Source: Butyrivibrio sp. XPD2006 (GTDB lineage Bacteria; Bacillota; Clostridia; Lachnospirales; Lachnospiraceae). From it: a DNA stretch of 64,000 bases. The DNA is taken from NCBI RefSeq assembly GCF_000420865.1, contig NZ_ATVT01000003.1, positions 186,001-250,000 of the forward strand, given 5' to 3'. A program made the position numbers and the translations under genes. Positions 53,432 through 62,134 of this stretch are shown in pieces; the stretch's first letter is position 1; every line of letters starts with the position of its first letter. The notes beneath the pieces were generated by a model that saw nothing but the letters and a program-made list of their open reading frames with translations, made no database searches and had not been told where the DNA came from.

Positions 53432-54766
53432 ATGAGAAAAAAGAAGAACAATGTAACAAATTGGAGAAATGAAAAGAAGGATATATTTGCTATCCTTGGA
53501 GATAATAAGAAGTACCTGATGCCGGCTATCTTAGTGGTAGCAGTTGTTTTGACAGTAGTAATTGCAGTAAGTGCCAATCACAGGGCTACAGAGATTGCAG
53601 CAAGCACTGCCACAGAGGCTGAATCAACGGTGTTTGAAGTGCCGGATGTAGCGATGGAAGAAAACACATCTCCGGAAGTAAATGCTCTTGTGGAGAAGTA
53701 TTACACAGCATCAGCAAACGGAGATGCAGATACTCTTGCAGCAATTTATAAAGGACTTGATGAGACAGAGATTCTTAAGGCAGTTGCAGCCTCAGAGTAT
53801 ATTGACACAATAGATAACATAAAAGTGTACACTAAGCCTGGACCTGTAGAGGGCAGCTATGTGGCATATGTATATAACGAAGTTAAGCTCTATGACTACG
53901 AAGGACGTGTTCCAGGACTTGAGATTCTATACATCTGTTCTGACGGAAACGGAGACCTCTATATCAACGGAGATGTTGTGGATGCAGGAGAGCTTGATTA
54001 CCTCAAGCAGATCAATGTTCAGGCGGATGTTATCGATCTGAACAACAAGGTTGCATCAAGCTATAACGAGATGGTAAGCGGTGATGAGGCTCTTGCTGAG
54101 CTTCTTACCAGGATGCGTTCCGGTCTTCAGGTATCAGTCGGAGAGGCTCTGGCTACTTCTGAGGCATCCACACCTGAGGAGAGCGCAGCAGAGGCTTCTT
54201 CTGAAGAAGAGGAGACGGTATCAGATACAGTCACAGTTACCACAAGAACAATTAAGGCAACTGATGTTATAAATATCAGAAGTTCCGATTCCGAGACGGC
54301 TGATATCCTTGATAAGACAACACAGGGACAGGAGTTTAAAGAACTCGAGGCTCTTGCAAACGGTTGGAGCAAGGTTGAGTATAAGGGCAAGGAAGCATAT
54401 GTTAAGACAGAGTTCTTTGAGGTTGTATCCGAGGAGACTACTGTAGTTGATAACGGAGATGAGGGAGATACAAACGGAGAGGATGAATCCGCATCTGCGG
54501 CGTCATCTGCTTCTACACAGGAATCATCTGCAGCTTCTTCAGCTTCAACAGAGACCCAGACCAAGGTTTCTTCATCCAAGACCGGCAAGATGACTCTTAC
54601 GGATTCTGTTAAGTTCCGTAAAGGTCAGAGCACTGACAGTGAGGCTATCACAACTATATACGCCGGTTCAACTGTAAATGTAATAGAGCAATATGCCAGC
54701 GGATGGGCTAAAATAGAGTATAATAATAAGACAGGATACGTTAAATCCGAGTTCCTGCAGGACTGA
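53432..54766 (+). CDS. Membrane-anchored protein with two SH3 domains
   Basis: 444 residues, GAGG before ATG 53432. A cytoplasmic N-terminus of ~28 residues, one membrane helix (about 29-50), then an extracellular part: a region of ~150 residues that resembles an SnoaL/NTF2-like fold (ALVEKYYTASANGDADTLAAIY), a Ser/Glu-rich linker, and two SH3_3 domains (about 272-333 and 383-444; N-I-R-S-S-D-S and F-R-K-G-Q-S-T mark their first strands), split by a Ser/Ala-rich linker. Bacterial SH3 domains usually bind peptidoglycan. It is probably a cell-wall sensor or anchor. The next gene begins 34 bases on. Confidence 0.88.
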   Translation: MRKKKNNVTNWRNEKKDIFAILGDNKKYLMPAILVVAVVLTVVIAVSANHRATEIAASTATEAESTVFEVPDVAMEENTSPEVNALVEKYYTASANGDADTLAAIYKGLDETEILKAVAASEYIDTIDNIKVYTKPGPVEGSYVAYVYNEVKLYDYEGRVPGLEILYICSDGNGDLYINGDVVDAGELDYLKQINVQADVIDLNNKVASSYNEMVSGDEALAELLTRMRSGLQVSVGEALATSEASTPEESAAEASSEEEETVSDTVTVTTRTIKATDVINIRSSDSETADILDKTTQGQEFKELEALANGWSKVEYKGKEAYVKTEFFEVVSEETTVVDNGDEGDTNGEDESASAASSASTQESSAASSASTETQTKVSSSKTGKMTLTDSVKFRKGQSTDSEAITTIYAGSTVNVIEQYASGWAKIEYNNKTGYVKSEFLQD

Positions 54767-54800
54767 TAAATACATAATTCCTTTCAAGGAGGTAACATCT

Positions 54801-55976
54801 ATGTTTGGACGTTTGAAAGTAGCTATTATGGGTACAGGCAGAATTGCCGAGATAATGGCCAGGACACTGAAAGATACCAAGGGTGTTACATGTTATGCAG
54901 TTGGATCACGAACAATAGAAAATGCCGAGAAATTCGCCAGGGAATTTGGCTTCAAAAAGGCCTATGGTTCCTATGCGGAGCTTGTTTCCGACCCCAAGGT
55001 CGATCTGGTTTATGTAGCCACTCCGCATTCGGAACACTTTGAGAATGTTAAGCTTGCTATATCCGCAGGCAGAAATGTAATCTGTGAGAAAGCTTTCATG
55101 CTCAATGAGAATCAGGCCAAGCAGATCTTTAAATTTGCTGAGGAAAAGGGAGTTCTTGTAACAGAGGCAATCTGGACCAGATATATGCCTATGAGAACCA
55201 AGCTGGCTGAGATCCTTTCCAGCAATGTCATCGGTGAGCCCACTATGCTCACAGCCAATCTCAGTTACAATATTGCATATAAAGAGAGAATCCAGAAGCC
55301 GGAGCTGGGCGGAGGAGCTCTTCTTGATCTGGGTGTATATTGCCTTCACTTTGCATCCATGGTTTTTGGTAACGATGTCAAGGATATTGCGTCAATATGC
55401 ACCTTCAACAATCTTGGAATGGACATGCAGGACAGCATTACCCTGAGATATTCAGATGGTAAGATGGCTGTTTTAAACTCGACGGTTCTTTCAACCGGAG
55501 ACAGAAACGGTGTTATCTACGGAAGCAAGGGATTTATTGTTGTTGAGAATATCAATAATCCCGAAGCTATCGCAGTTTATGACAATAATTACAACAAGAC
55601 CGCATATTATAAGAGACCCAAGCAGAAAACAGGTTATGAATATGAAATCGAAGCCTGTGTAAGGGCAATTTCCGAGGGATGGCTTGAGTGCCCTGAGATT
55701 CCGCATGCCGAGACGCTTAAGATTCTTAACATGATGGATTTCATCAGGAGCAATAACCATATCGTTTTCCCGGGGGAGAATGATAATCCGGCTGTTAGTG
55801 CAGCTGAAACAGCACTTGAGACTGAGATTAAGCCTGAAGTTGAAACAGAGACTGTAACAGAAACTGAAGCAAAGACAGAAACAGAGCTTCCGACAGAGGA
55901 TCAGGAAGCTGTGGAGCAGGGAGAGTATGAAGAAGAAGTTAATTCTGGGGATAATTCTTCTGGCACTGACGATTAA
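54801..55976 (+). CDS. Gfo/Idh/MocA family oxidoreductase with acidic tail
   Basis: 391 residues, RBS AAGGAGGT. N-terminal Rossmann domain G-T-G-R-I-A-E, the dinucleotide segment A-T-P-H-S-E-H-F, and the catalytic-type E-K-A-F-M segment; the rest (~125-330) is the usual beta-sheet substrate domain. It should oxidise or reduce a sugar or polyol with NAD(P). The last ~50 residues are an unusual Thr/Glu-rich tail (TETEIKPEVETETVTETE), absent from the family as I know it. The tail overlaps the next gene by 50 bases, an unusually long overlap. Confidence 0.9.
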   Translation: MFGRLKVAIMGTGRIAEIMARTLKDTKGVTCYAVGSRTIENAEKFAREFGFKKAYGSYAELVSDPKVDLVYVATPHSEHFENVKLAISAGRNVICEKAFMLNENQAKQIFKFAEEKGVLVTEAIWTRYMPMRTKLAEILSSNVIGEPTMLTANLSYNIAYKERIQKPELGGGALLDLGVYCLHFASMVFGNDVKDIASICTFNNLGMDMQDSITLRYSDGKMAVLNSTVLSTGDRNGVIYGSKGFIVVENINNPEAIAVYDNNYNKTAYYKRPKQKTGYEYEIEACVRAISEGWLECPEIPHAETLKILNMMDFIRSNNHIVFPGENDNPAVSAAETALETEIKPEVETETVTETEAKTETELPTEDQEAVEQGEYEEEVNSGDNSSGTDD

Positions 55977-57513
55977 TCAGTTTTCTTTTGTCAGCCTTGC
56001 GGATGAGACTGATGATGCTATTTCTGAGATGAAGGAGGCAGAGGCAGAGACACAGGCTGCCATCTCCAATCTTCAGAAACAGACCAAGGAAACCAAGGAA
56101 GCAATCAGTGCACTTGAAGGACAAAAAGAACAGACACAGCAAAGCGTAAGCAATCTGGAAAACCAGAAAAGCTCTCTTCAGAGCACCATAAACGGTTATT
56201 CCAGTAAGCTTGAAACGCTTAATACAGAAATTGATGAGGCTGAGGCTGCAATGGCCGTAGTCTCTTCTGAAATAGTCCGCCTTAACAATGAGCTGTCAGA
56301 GGCTCAGAAACAGGAACAGGACAGATATGAGCTTCTTAAAAAACGTCTGCAGTCCACCTACGAAAGTGGTGGAACATCGGGATTACTCCGTGTTCTTTTG
56401 GAATCGGGGTCTATTGGTGAACTTCTGACCAAGTTTGAATATCTAAATGCCATTGTCAGATATGATCGCACAAAAATAGCTGAATATCAGGAACTTCAGG
56501 CCAAAATTGAGGCTCAGAAGAAGGAAGTCGAGGAGAAGGAAGCTGAGCTTGATGCTTATCAGGATGAGCTTGATGAGAAACACGAGGAGCTTTCAAATCT
56601 CACCGATGAAGTAAAAGGCCAGCTTTCATCAACCAAGAATTCCCTTTCCAATGAGAAGAATAAGCTTTCAAGTTATGATGAACAGTTAAAAGAGCTGGAT
56701 AAAAAGATGAAGGACCTTGAAGCACAGACTGCAGCAGCGCAGGCTAAACTGGCTCAGCAATTGGCTGAACGTCTTGCTCTTTCCAAGGAAAACCTCGGTG
56801 GATCATACGATGCCAGCGAGCAGGAGCTTATATGGCTCGCAGCCACGATCCAGGCAGAATCAGACGGAGAATCCTATACAGGTAAGCTCGGCGTCGGTTC
56901 CGTTATCATGAACAGGGTAAAGAGCTCAGCTTTTCCTAACAGTGTCATAGGAGTAATTACGCAGCCTATGCAGTTTGCACCTTACAGATCAGGTAAGGTT
57001 GAGTTTATCATTGCCAATGGTCCCAATTCCACATGTATAAGAGCTGCACAGGAGGTTTTGGCAGGAGCCCGTATCGGAGACTACCTCTTCTTTATGACTC
57101 AGTACTGGGCAGATTATTACAGAATTAAGAATTATACAATGATAGGAAATCATGCATTCTTCTATCGTTGGGATACTTATGATCCTCCGCCAGAGGAAAC
57201 ACCTTCTGAGGATGAGGTTCCGGCAGAGGAAATTCAGGATAACAGCGGGGAGTCATCAGAGAATCAGGACAGCGGAGAGTCGTCAGAGAATCAGGACAGC
57301 GGAGAGTCATCAGAGAATCAGGACAGCGGAGAATCATCAGAGAATCAGGACGGTAGCGGAGAGTCATCTGAGAATCAGGATAGCGGCGGAGAGTCGTCAG
57401 AGAATCAGGATAGCGGTGGAGAATCGTCAGAGAATCAGGATGGCGGTGGAGAATCATCCGGAGAAAGCACGGATTCCAACACTGATGAAAACAGTTCTGA
57501 TGGCGGAGAATAG
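55927..57513 (+). CDS. Secreted coiled-coil cell-wall hydrolase (SleB-like)
   Basis: 528 residues, RBS GGGAGAG. Signal peptide (to about Ala25), a PcsB/CwlO-like coiled coil (~28-275), then a Hydrolase_2 (SleB-type) domain (~298-418) beginning Q-E-L-I-W-L-A-A-T-I-Q-A-E-S-D-G-E and including G-V-G-S-V-I-M-N-R-V. Glu in the QAESDG block is the expected catalytic residue. Such enzymes cut peptidoglycan; the coiled coil probably controls activity through a membrane partner such as FtsEX. The C-terminal ~90 residues are a repeat tail of S-G-E-S-S-E-N-Q-D. Its start lies within the oxidoreductase gene. Confidence 0.88.
   Translation: MKKKLILGIILLALTINQFSFVSLADETDDAISEMKEAEAETQAAISNLQKQTKETKEAISALEGQKEQTQQSVSNLENQKSSLQSTINGYSSKLETLNTEIDEAEAAMAVVSSEIVRLNNELSEAQKQEQDRYELLKKRLQSTYESGGTSGLLRVLLESGSIGELLTKFEYLNAIVRYDRTKIAEYQELQAKIEAQKKEVEEKEAELDAYQDELDEKHEELSNLTDEVKGQLSSTKNSLSNEKNKLSSYDEQLKELDKKMKDLEAQTAAAQAKLAQQLAERLALSKENLGGSYDASEQELIWLAATIQAESDGESYTGKLGVGSVIMNRVKSSAFPNSVIGVITQPMQFAPYRSGKVEFIIANGPNSTCIRAAQEVLAGARIGDYLFFMTQYWADYYRIKNYTMIGNHAFFYRWDTYDPPPEETPSEDEVPAEEIQDNSGESSENQDSGESSENQDSGESSENQDSGESSENQDGSGESSENQDSGGESSENQDSGGESSENQDGGGESSGESTDSNTDENSSDGGE
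57244..57468 (+). repeat. Tandem 27/30-base coding repeat
   Basis: Four 27-base units (57244-57351, SGESSENQD), three 30-base units (57352-57441, one Gly more) and a partial unit to 57468. They form the hydrophilic tail of the SleB-like hydrolase. Unit identity is high, so the number of copies may vary between strains. Confidence 0.93.
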
Positions 57514-57551
57514 CGGAAAAATCGCTGTTGAATAAGTATACAAAAAAACTC

Positions 57552-58960
<1,409 letters not shown>

Positions 58961-58982
58961 TAAAACACATCACTGATGATAG

Positions 58983-59020
58983 AAGGTCGGAGCGATATAT
59001 GCTCCGGCCTTATTTTATTT
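58983..59020 (+). terminator. Terminator of gdhA
   Basis: AAGGTCGGAGC (58983-58993) pairs with GCTCCGGCCTT (59001-59011) with one G-U pair, 7-base loop, followed by ATTTTATTTTG. Confidence 0.88.
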
Positions 59021-59077
59021 TGTATGTCTGTTGTGGTAAGATATTCATTGGAAATTTGAAGACGTAAGGACTTGTTG

Positions 59078-60016
59078 ATGATTATGGGAAGATTGGTTGA
59101 TTCGGTAAAAAGGGTTGGAAGATTTCTTTTTGATAAAGAGACACGCTTTAATTACCTCTGTATTTTAGGTGCATATAACGGTCTCAGTGACGAGGCGTTT
59201 CTTAAAAAGAAGTTCAAGATTGCCATGGGATATGAACCGGATTTAGAGAATCCGCTTACCTACAGTGAGAAGCTTCAATGGTTAAAACTCCATGACAGAA
59301 AGAATATATATACACAGATGGTAGACAAGCATGAGGTCAAGGCTCTGGTTCGCGACATGATAGGAGAAGAGTACGTTGTACCTGAGTATGGCTGCTGGGA
59401 CCATTTCGATGATATAGATTTTGATAAGCTGCCTGATAAGTTTGTTCTTAAATGCACACATGATTCCGGTGGAATCTACATCTGCAAGGACAAAGCGAGG
59501 ATGGACAAGGCGGCTGTTAAGGAATTCATGGAAAAGAGGCTTAGCAGGAATTCATATATCTTTGAGAGAGAATGGCCTTATAAAAACGTCAAGCCAAGGA
59601 TACTTGCGGAGAAGTTTATTGAAGAGATTGCAAGTGACGACCTTAGAGACTATAAGTTCTTCTGCTTTGACGGAAATGTTCCGTATTTGTTTGTCGCATC
59701 TGAGAGAATGGGTGATAGCGAGACTAAGTTTGACTTTTTCGACAGAGAGTATAATCACCTCGATCTTATAAACGGCCATCCAAATGCTGCTGTAATACCT
59801 GAAAAGCCTGCAAATTTTGACCTGATGCTTGAATTGTCCGAGAAGATGTCTAAGGGAATTCCGCAGGTCAGAATAGACTTTTATGACACCGGAGAACACG
59901 TTTATTTTGGTGAGTTTACTTTCTCACATTGGGGAGGGACTAAACCCTTCGAACCGGAAAAGTGGGACAGGATCTTTGGAGACTGTATCAAGCTTCCATC
60001 CAAAACACATGAATAA
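59078..60016 (+). CDS. ATP-grasp (TupA-like) protein
   Basis: 312 residues from ATG 59078, with AAGGA seven bases upstream; TTG 59072 and ATG 59084 are alternatives. Soluble. The stretch G-Y-E-P-D-L-E-N-P-L-T-Y-S-E-K-L-Q-W-L-K begins the conserved region, followed by F-V-L-K-C-T-H-D-S-G-G, the P-R-I-L-A-E-K-F-I-E-E segment, D-Y-K-F-F-C-F-D-G and a closing F-T-F-S-H-W-G-G. This is the TupA-like ATP-grasp family, often called glycosyltransferase in databases, found in surface polysaccharide loci and in teichuronopeptide synthesis, where it may join amino acids to glycans. No polysaccharide genes lie beside it. Confidence 0.85.
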   Translation: MIMGRLVDSVKRVGRFLFDKETRFNYLCILGAYNGLSDEAFLKKKFKIAMGYEPDLENPLTYSEKLQWLKLHDRKNIYTQMVDKHEVKALVRDMIGEEYVVPEYGCWDHFDDIDFDKLPDKFVLKCTHDSGGIYICKDKARMDKAAVKEFMEKRLSRNSYIFEREWPYKNVKPRILAEKFIEEIASDDLRDYKFFCFDGNVPYLFVASERMGDSETKFDFFDREYNHLDLINGHPNAAVIPEKPANFDLMLELSEKMSKGIPQVRIDFYDTGEHVYFGEFTFSHWGGTKPFEPEKWDRIFGDCIKLPSKTHE

Positions 60017-60023
60017 AATTTTA

Positions 60024-60057
60024 GCCGGAGACAGTTATTTAACTGCCTCCGGCCTTT
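60024..60057. terminator. Terminator between the ATP-grasp gene and ptsI
   Basis: GCCGGAG (60024-60030) pairs with CTCCGGC (60047-60053); an inner CAGTT/AACTG stem closes a four-base loop; CTTTT follows. It serves the ATP-grasp gene, and may also serve the convergent ptsI with an AAAATTTT flank. Confidence 0.8.
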
Positions 60058-60071
60058 TATATTTAGCTTTA

Positions 60072-61778
60072 TTATTCTTTTGCGGATTCTTTTAAGAGCT
60101 TTTGTATCTCTGCTTCGGTTTCAAGGCTCATAACCTTGCCTGCGAGATCATCGGCTTCTTTCTTGGTCCATTTGGAGATGATACATCTCGCTGTAAGGAC
60201 AAGAACCGGGTTCACAGAAAATTCCGTGAGACCGAAAGAGATGAGCAGAGGAATCATAAGTGGATCGGCAGCTGCTTCTCCGCACATTCCTACAGGTATT
60301 CCGGCTTCTACACCACATTCTATTATGTGCTTTATAGAACGGAGAACTGAAGGCTGGAAAGTGGAGTACAGATAAGCAACATCAGCATTTCCTCTGTCAA
60401 CACTCATGGTGTACTGAGTCAGGTCATTGGTTCCGATTGAGAAGAAATCGGATTCTTTGGCAAGAAGATCGGCAATCAGAGAAGCGGAAGCAGTCTCTAT
60501 CATGCAGCCTATTTCAATATCCTTGTCATAGGCGATATTCTTTGCGTCAAAGTCCTTTTTGATCTCGGCAACCATCTCTTTTACCGCACGAATTTCTTCT
60601 ACGCAGGTAACAAGAGGAACCATGATCTTAACCTTGCCAAAAGCACTGGCTCTTACAATGGCGCGGAGCTGGATCATATAGTTGTCTCTGTTTCCGAGGC
60701 AATACCTTACAGCTCTGTAACCAAGGAAAGGATTCTCTTCCTTCTTGATGTTGAGGTAAGGAATATCCTTGTCACCGCCAACATCAAGGGTCCTGATGAT
60801 AACAGGCTTGCCACCGAGAGTTTCGGCAGCTTCCTTGTATGCAGCAAACTGCTCATCCTCAGTAGGCATCTTGGTGTTGTCCATGAACAGGAACTCGGAG
60901 CGGAAAAGACCTACACCTTCACCGTCACATTCAACAGCTTTTTTGGCATCTTTTGGAGTACCTATGTTGCAGAACAGTTCAAGATTGATTCCGTCGGCAG
61001 TCACTGTCTCTTTTCCAAGGAATCCCTTAAGCTCAGCCTGCTTTTTGATATAGTCTTCGCGCTTTATGATGTACTGGGAAAGGATGTCTCCCTCAGGGTT
61101 GATATATACATTTCCCTCTGTGCCGTCCACGATAGCTGTATCCTTGTCTTTTACCAGATTTGTAATGTCCGGTACAGAGAGTACAGCGGGAATCTCAAGT
61201 GCTCTTGCGAGGATAGCAGAGTGGGAAGTCTTGCCTCCAACCTCTGTAATGATACCTGCTACATTTTCCTTGACGATCTGTGATGTCATGGAGGGAGTCA
61301 GATCTCTTGCTACCAGAATTGTTCCGGGAGCAACCTTGCTTATGTCTATGTCTTCTATGCCGAGAAGGATTTTAAGAAGACTTACCTTGATATCGCTGAT
61401 ATCAGAAGCGCGCTGACGCATCATATCGTCGTCCATCTTTGAAAACATTCCGATGAACATGTCGCAGACTGCTTCTACCGCAGATTCAGCACACTGGCCT
61501 GCAGCTATCATTTTGCCCATTTCTCCGGACATTGAAGGATCTGACATCATTACAAGGTGTCCCTCAAGGATTTCTGCTTCCTTGGGACCGATACGCTTTC
61601 TGATATCTTCAGCCATCTCTGCTGTCTCTTTTTTGAATTTTTCAACAGCACTGTCAAAGCGGGCTTTTTCGCTTTCTGTATCTTCGACTTTCACTGCATC
61701 ATATTTGAGTTCATGCTCGGCAATAACGCAGATACTTCCGATTCCGATTCCGCGTGATGCGGCGATTCCGTTGTACAT
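60072..61778 (-). CDS. ptsI: PTS enzyme I (phosphoenolpyruvate-protein phosphotransferase)
   Basis: 568 residues on the minus strand, RBS GGGAGG. It takes phosphate from phosphoenolpyruvate and passes it to HPr. Marks: the phosphohistidine loop G-G-K-T-S-H-S-A-I-L-A-R, L-F-R-S-E-F-L-F-M, and the C-terminal barrel with L-D-V-G-G-D-K and G-M-C-G-E-A-A. Normal family length. It follows ptsH (37-base gap) and the fructose EII gene, all on the same strand. Confidence 0.97.
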   Translation of the reverse strand: MYNGIAASRGIGIGSICVIAEHELKYDAVKVEDTESEKARFDSAVEKFKKETAEMAEDIRKRIGPKEAEILEGHLVMMSDPSMSGEMGKMIAAGQCAESAVEAVCDMFIGMFSKMDDDMMRQRASDISDIKVSLLKILLGIEDIDISKVAPGTILVARDLTPSMTSQIVKENVAGIITEVGGKTSHSAILARALEIPAVLSVPDITNLVKDKDTAIVDGTEGNVYINPEGDILSQYIIKREDYIKKQAELKGFLGKETVTADGINLELFCNIGTPKDAKKAVECDGEGVGLFRSEFLFMDNTKMPTEDEQFAAYKEAAETLGGKPVIIRTLDVGGDKDIPYLNIKKEENPFLGYRAVRYCLGNRDNYMIQLRAIVRASAFGKVKIMVPLVTCVEEIRAVKEMVAEIKKDFDAKNIAYDKDIEIGCMIETASASLIADLLAKESDFFSIGTNDLTQYTMSVDRGNADVAYLYSTFQPSVLRSIKHIIECGVEAGIPVGMCGEAAADPLMIPLLISFGLTEFSVNPVLVLTARCIISKWTKKEADDLAGKVMSLETEAEIQKLLKESAKE

Positions 61779-61815
61779 GTAAAACCTCCCAGTTTCATAA
61801 GGTCGTCAAGTGATA

Positions 61816-62079
61816 TTAATCACCCAGACCTGCCTCTACTAATTCGATAGCCTTTTTAAGTGCATCCTGTTCGTCAGCGCCGTCGCACTGGATCTCAATC
61901 TCAGCACCGCATTTGATGCATGCGCTCATGAGCATCATAACGCTCTTTGCATCGTAAGCTGTTCCGTTAAAAACAACCTTTACATCGCTGGCAAAAGGTG
62001 TCATAGCCTGTGAGAAGACACTTGCCGGACGCATGTGCATGCCCTGTTCGTTGGTTACTGTAATTTTCTGTGATACCAT
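61816..62079 (-). CDS. ptsH: HPr phosphocarrier protein
   Basis: 87 residues, RBS AAAGGAA. The phosphorylated His15 is in G-M-H-M-R-P-A-S and the regulatory Ser46 in A-K-S-V-M-M-L-M, so both energy transfer and HPr kinase control of catabolite repression are possible. The frame is flanked by the EII gene upstream and ptsI downstream, a usual grouping in Firmicutes. Confidence 0.96.
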   Translation of the reverse strand: MVSQKITVTNEQGMHMRPASVFSQAMTPFASDVKVVFNGTAYDAKSVMMLMSACIKCGAEIEIQCDGADEQDALKKAIELVEAGLGD

Positions 62080-62134
62080 AATAAGTTTTCCTTTCTGTTA
62101 ATCAAACAATAATAAAGCTGTCAGTAAATTTTAT

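Noticed and set aside
57244-57468. Possible CRISPR array because of regular 27/30-base repeats
   Set aside because: Units are contiguous, have no unique spacers and stay in frame within a coding gene.
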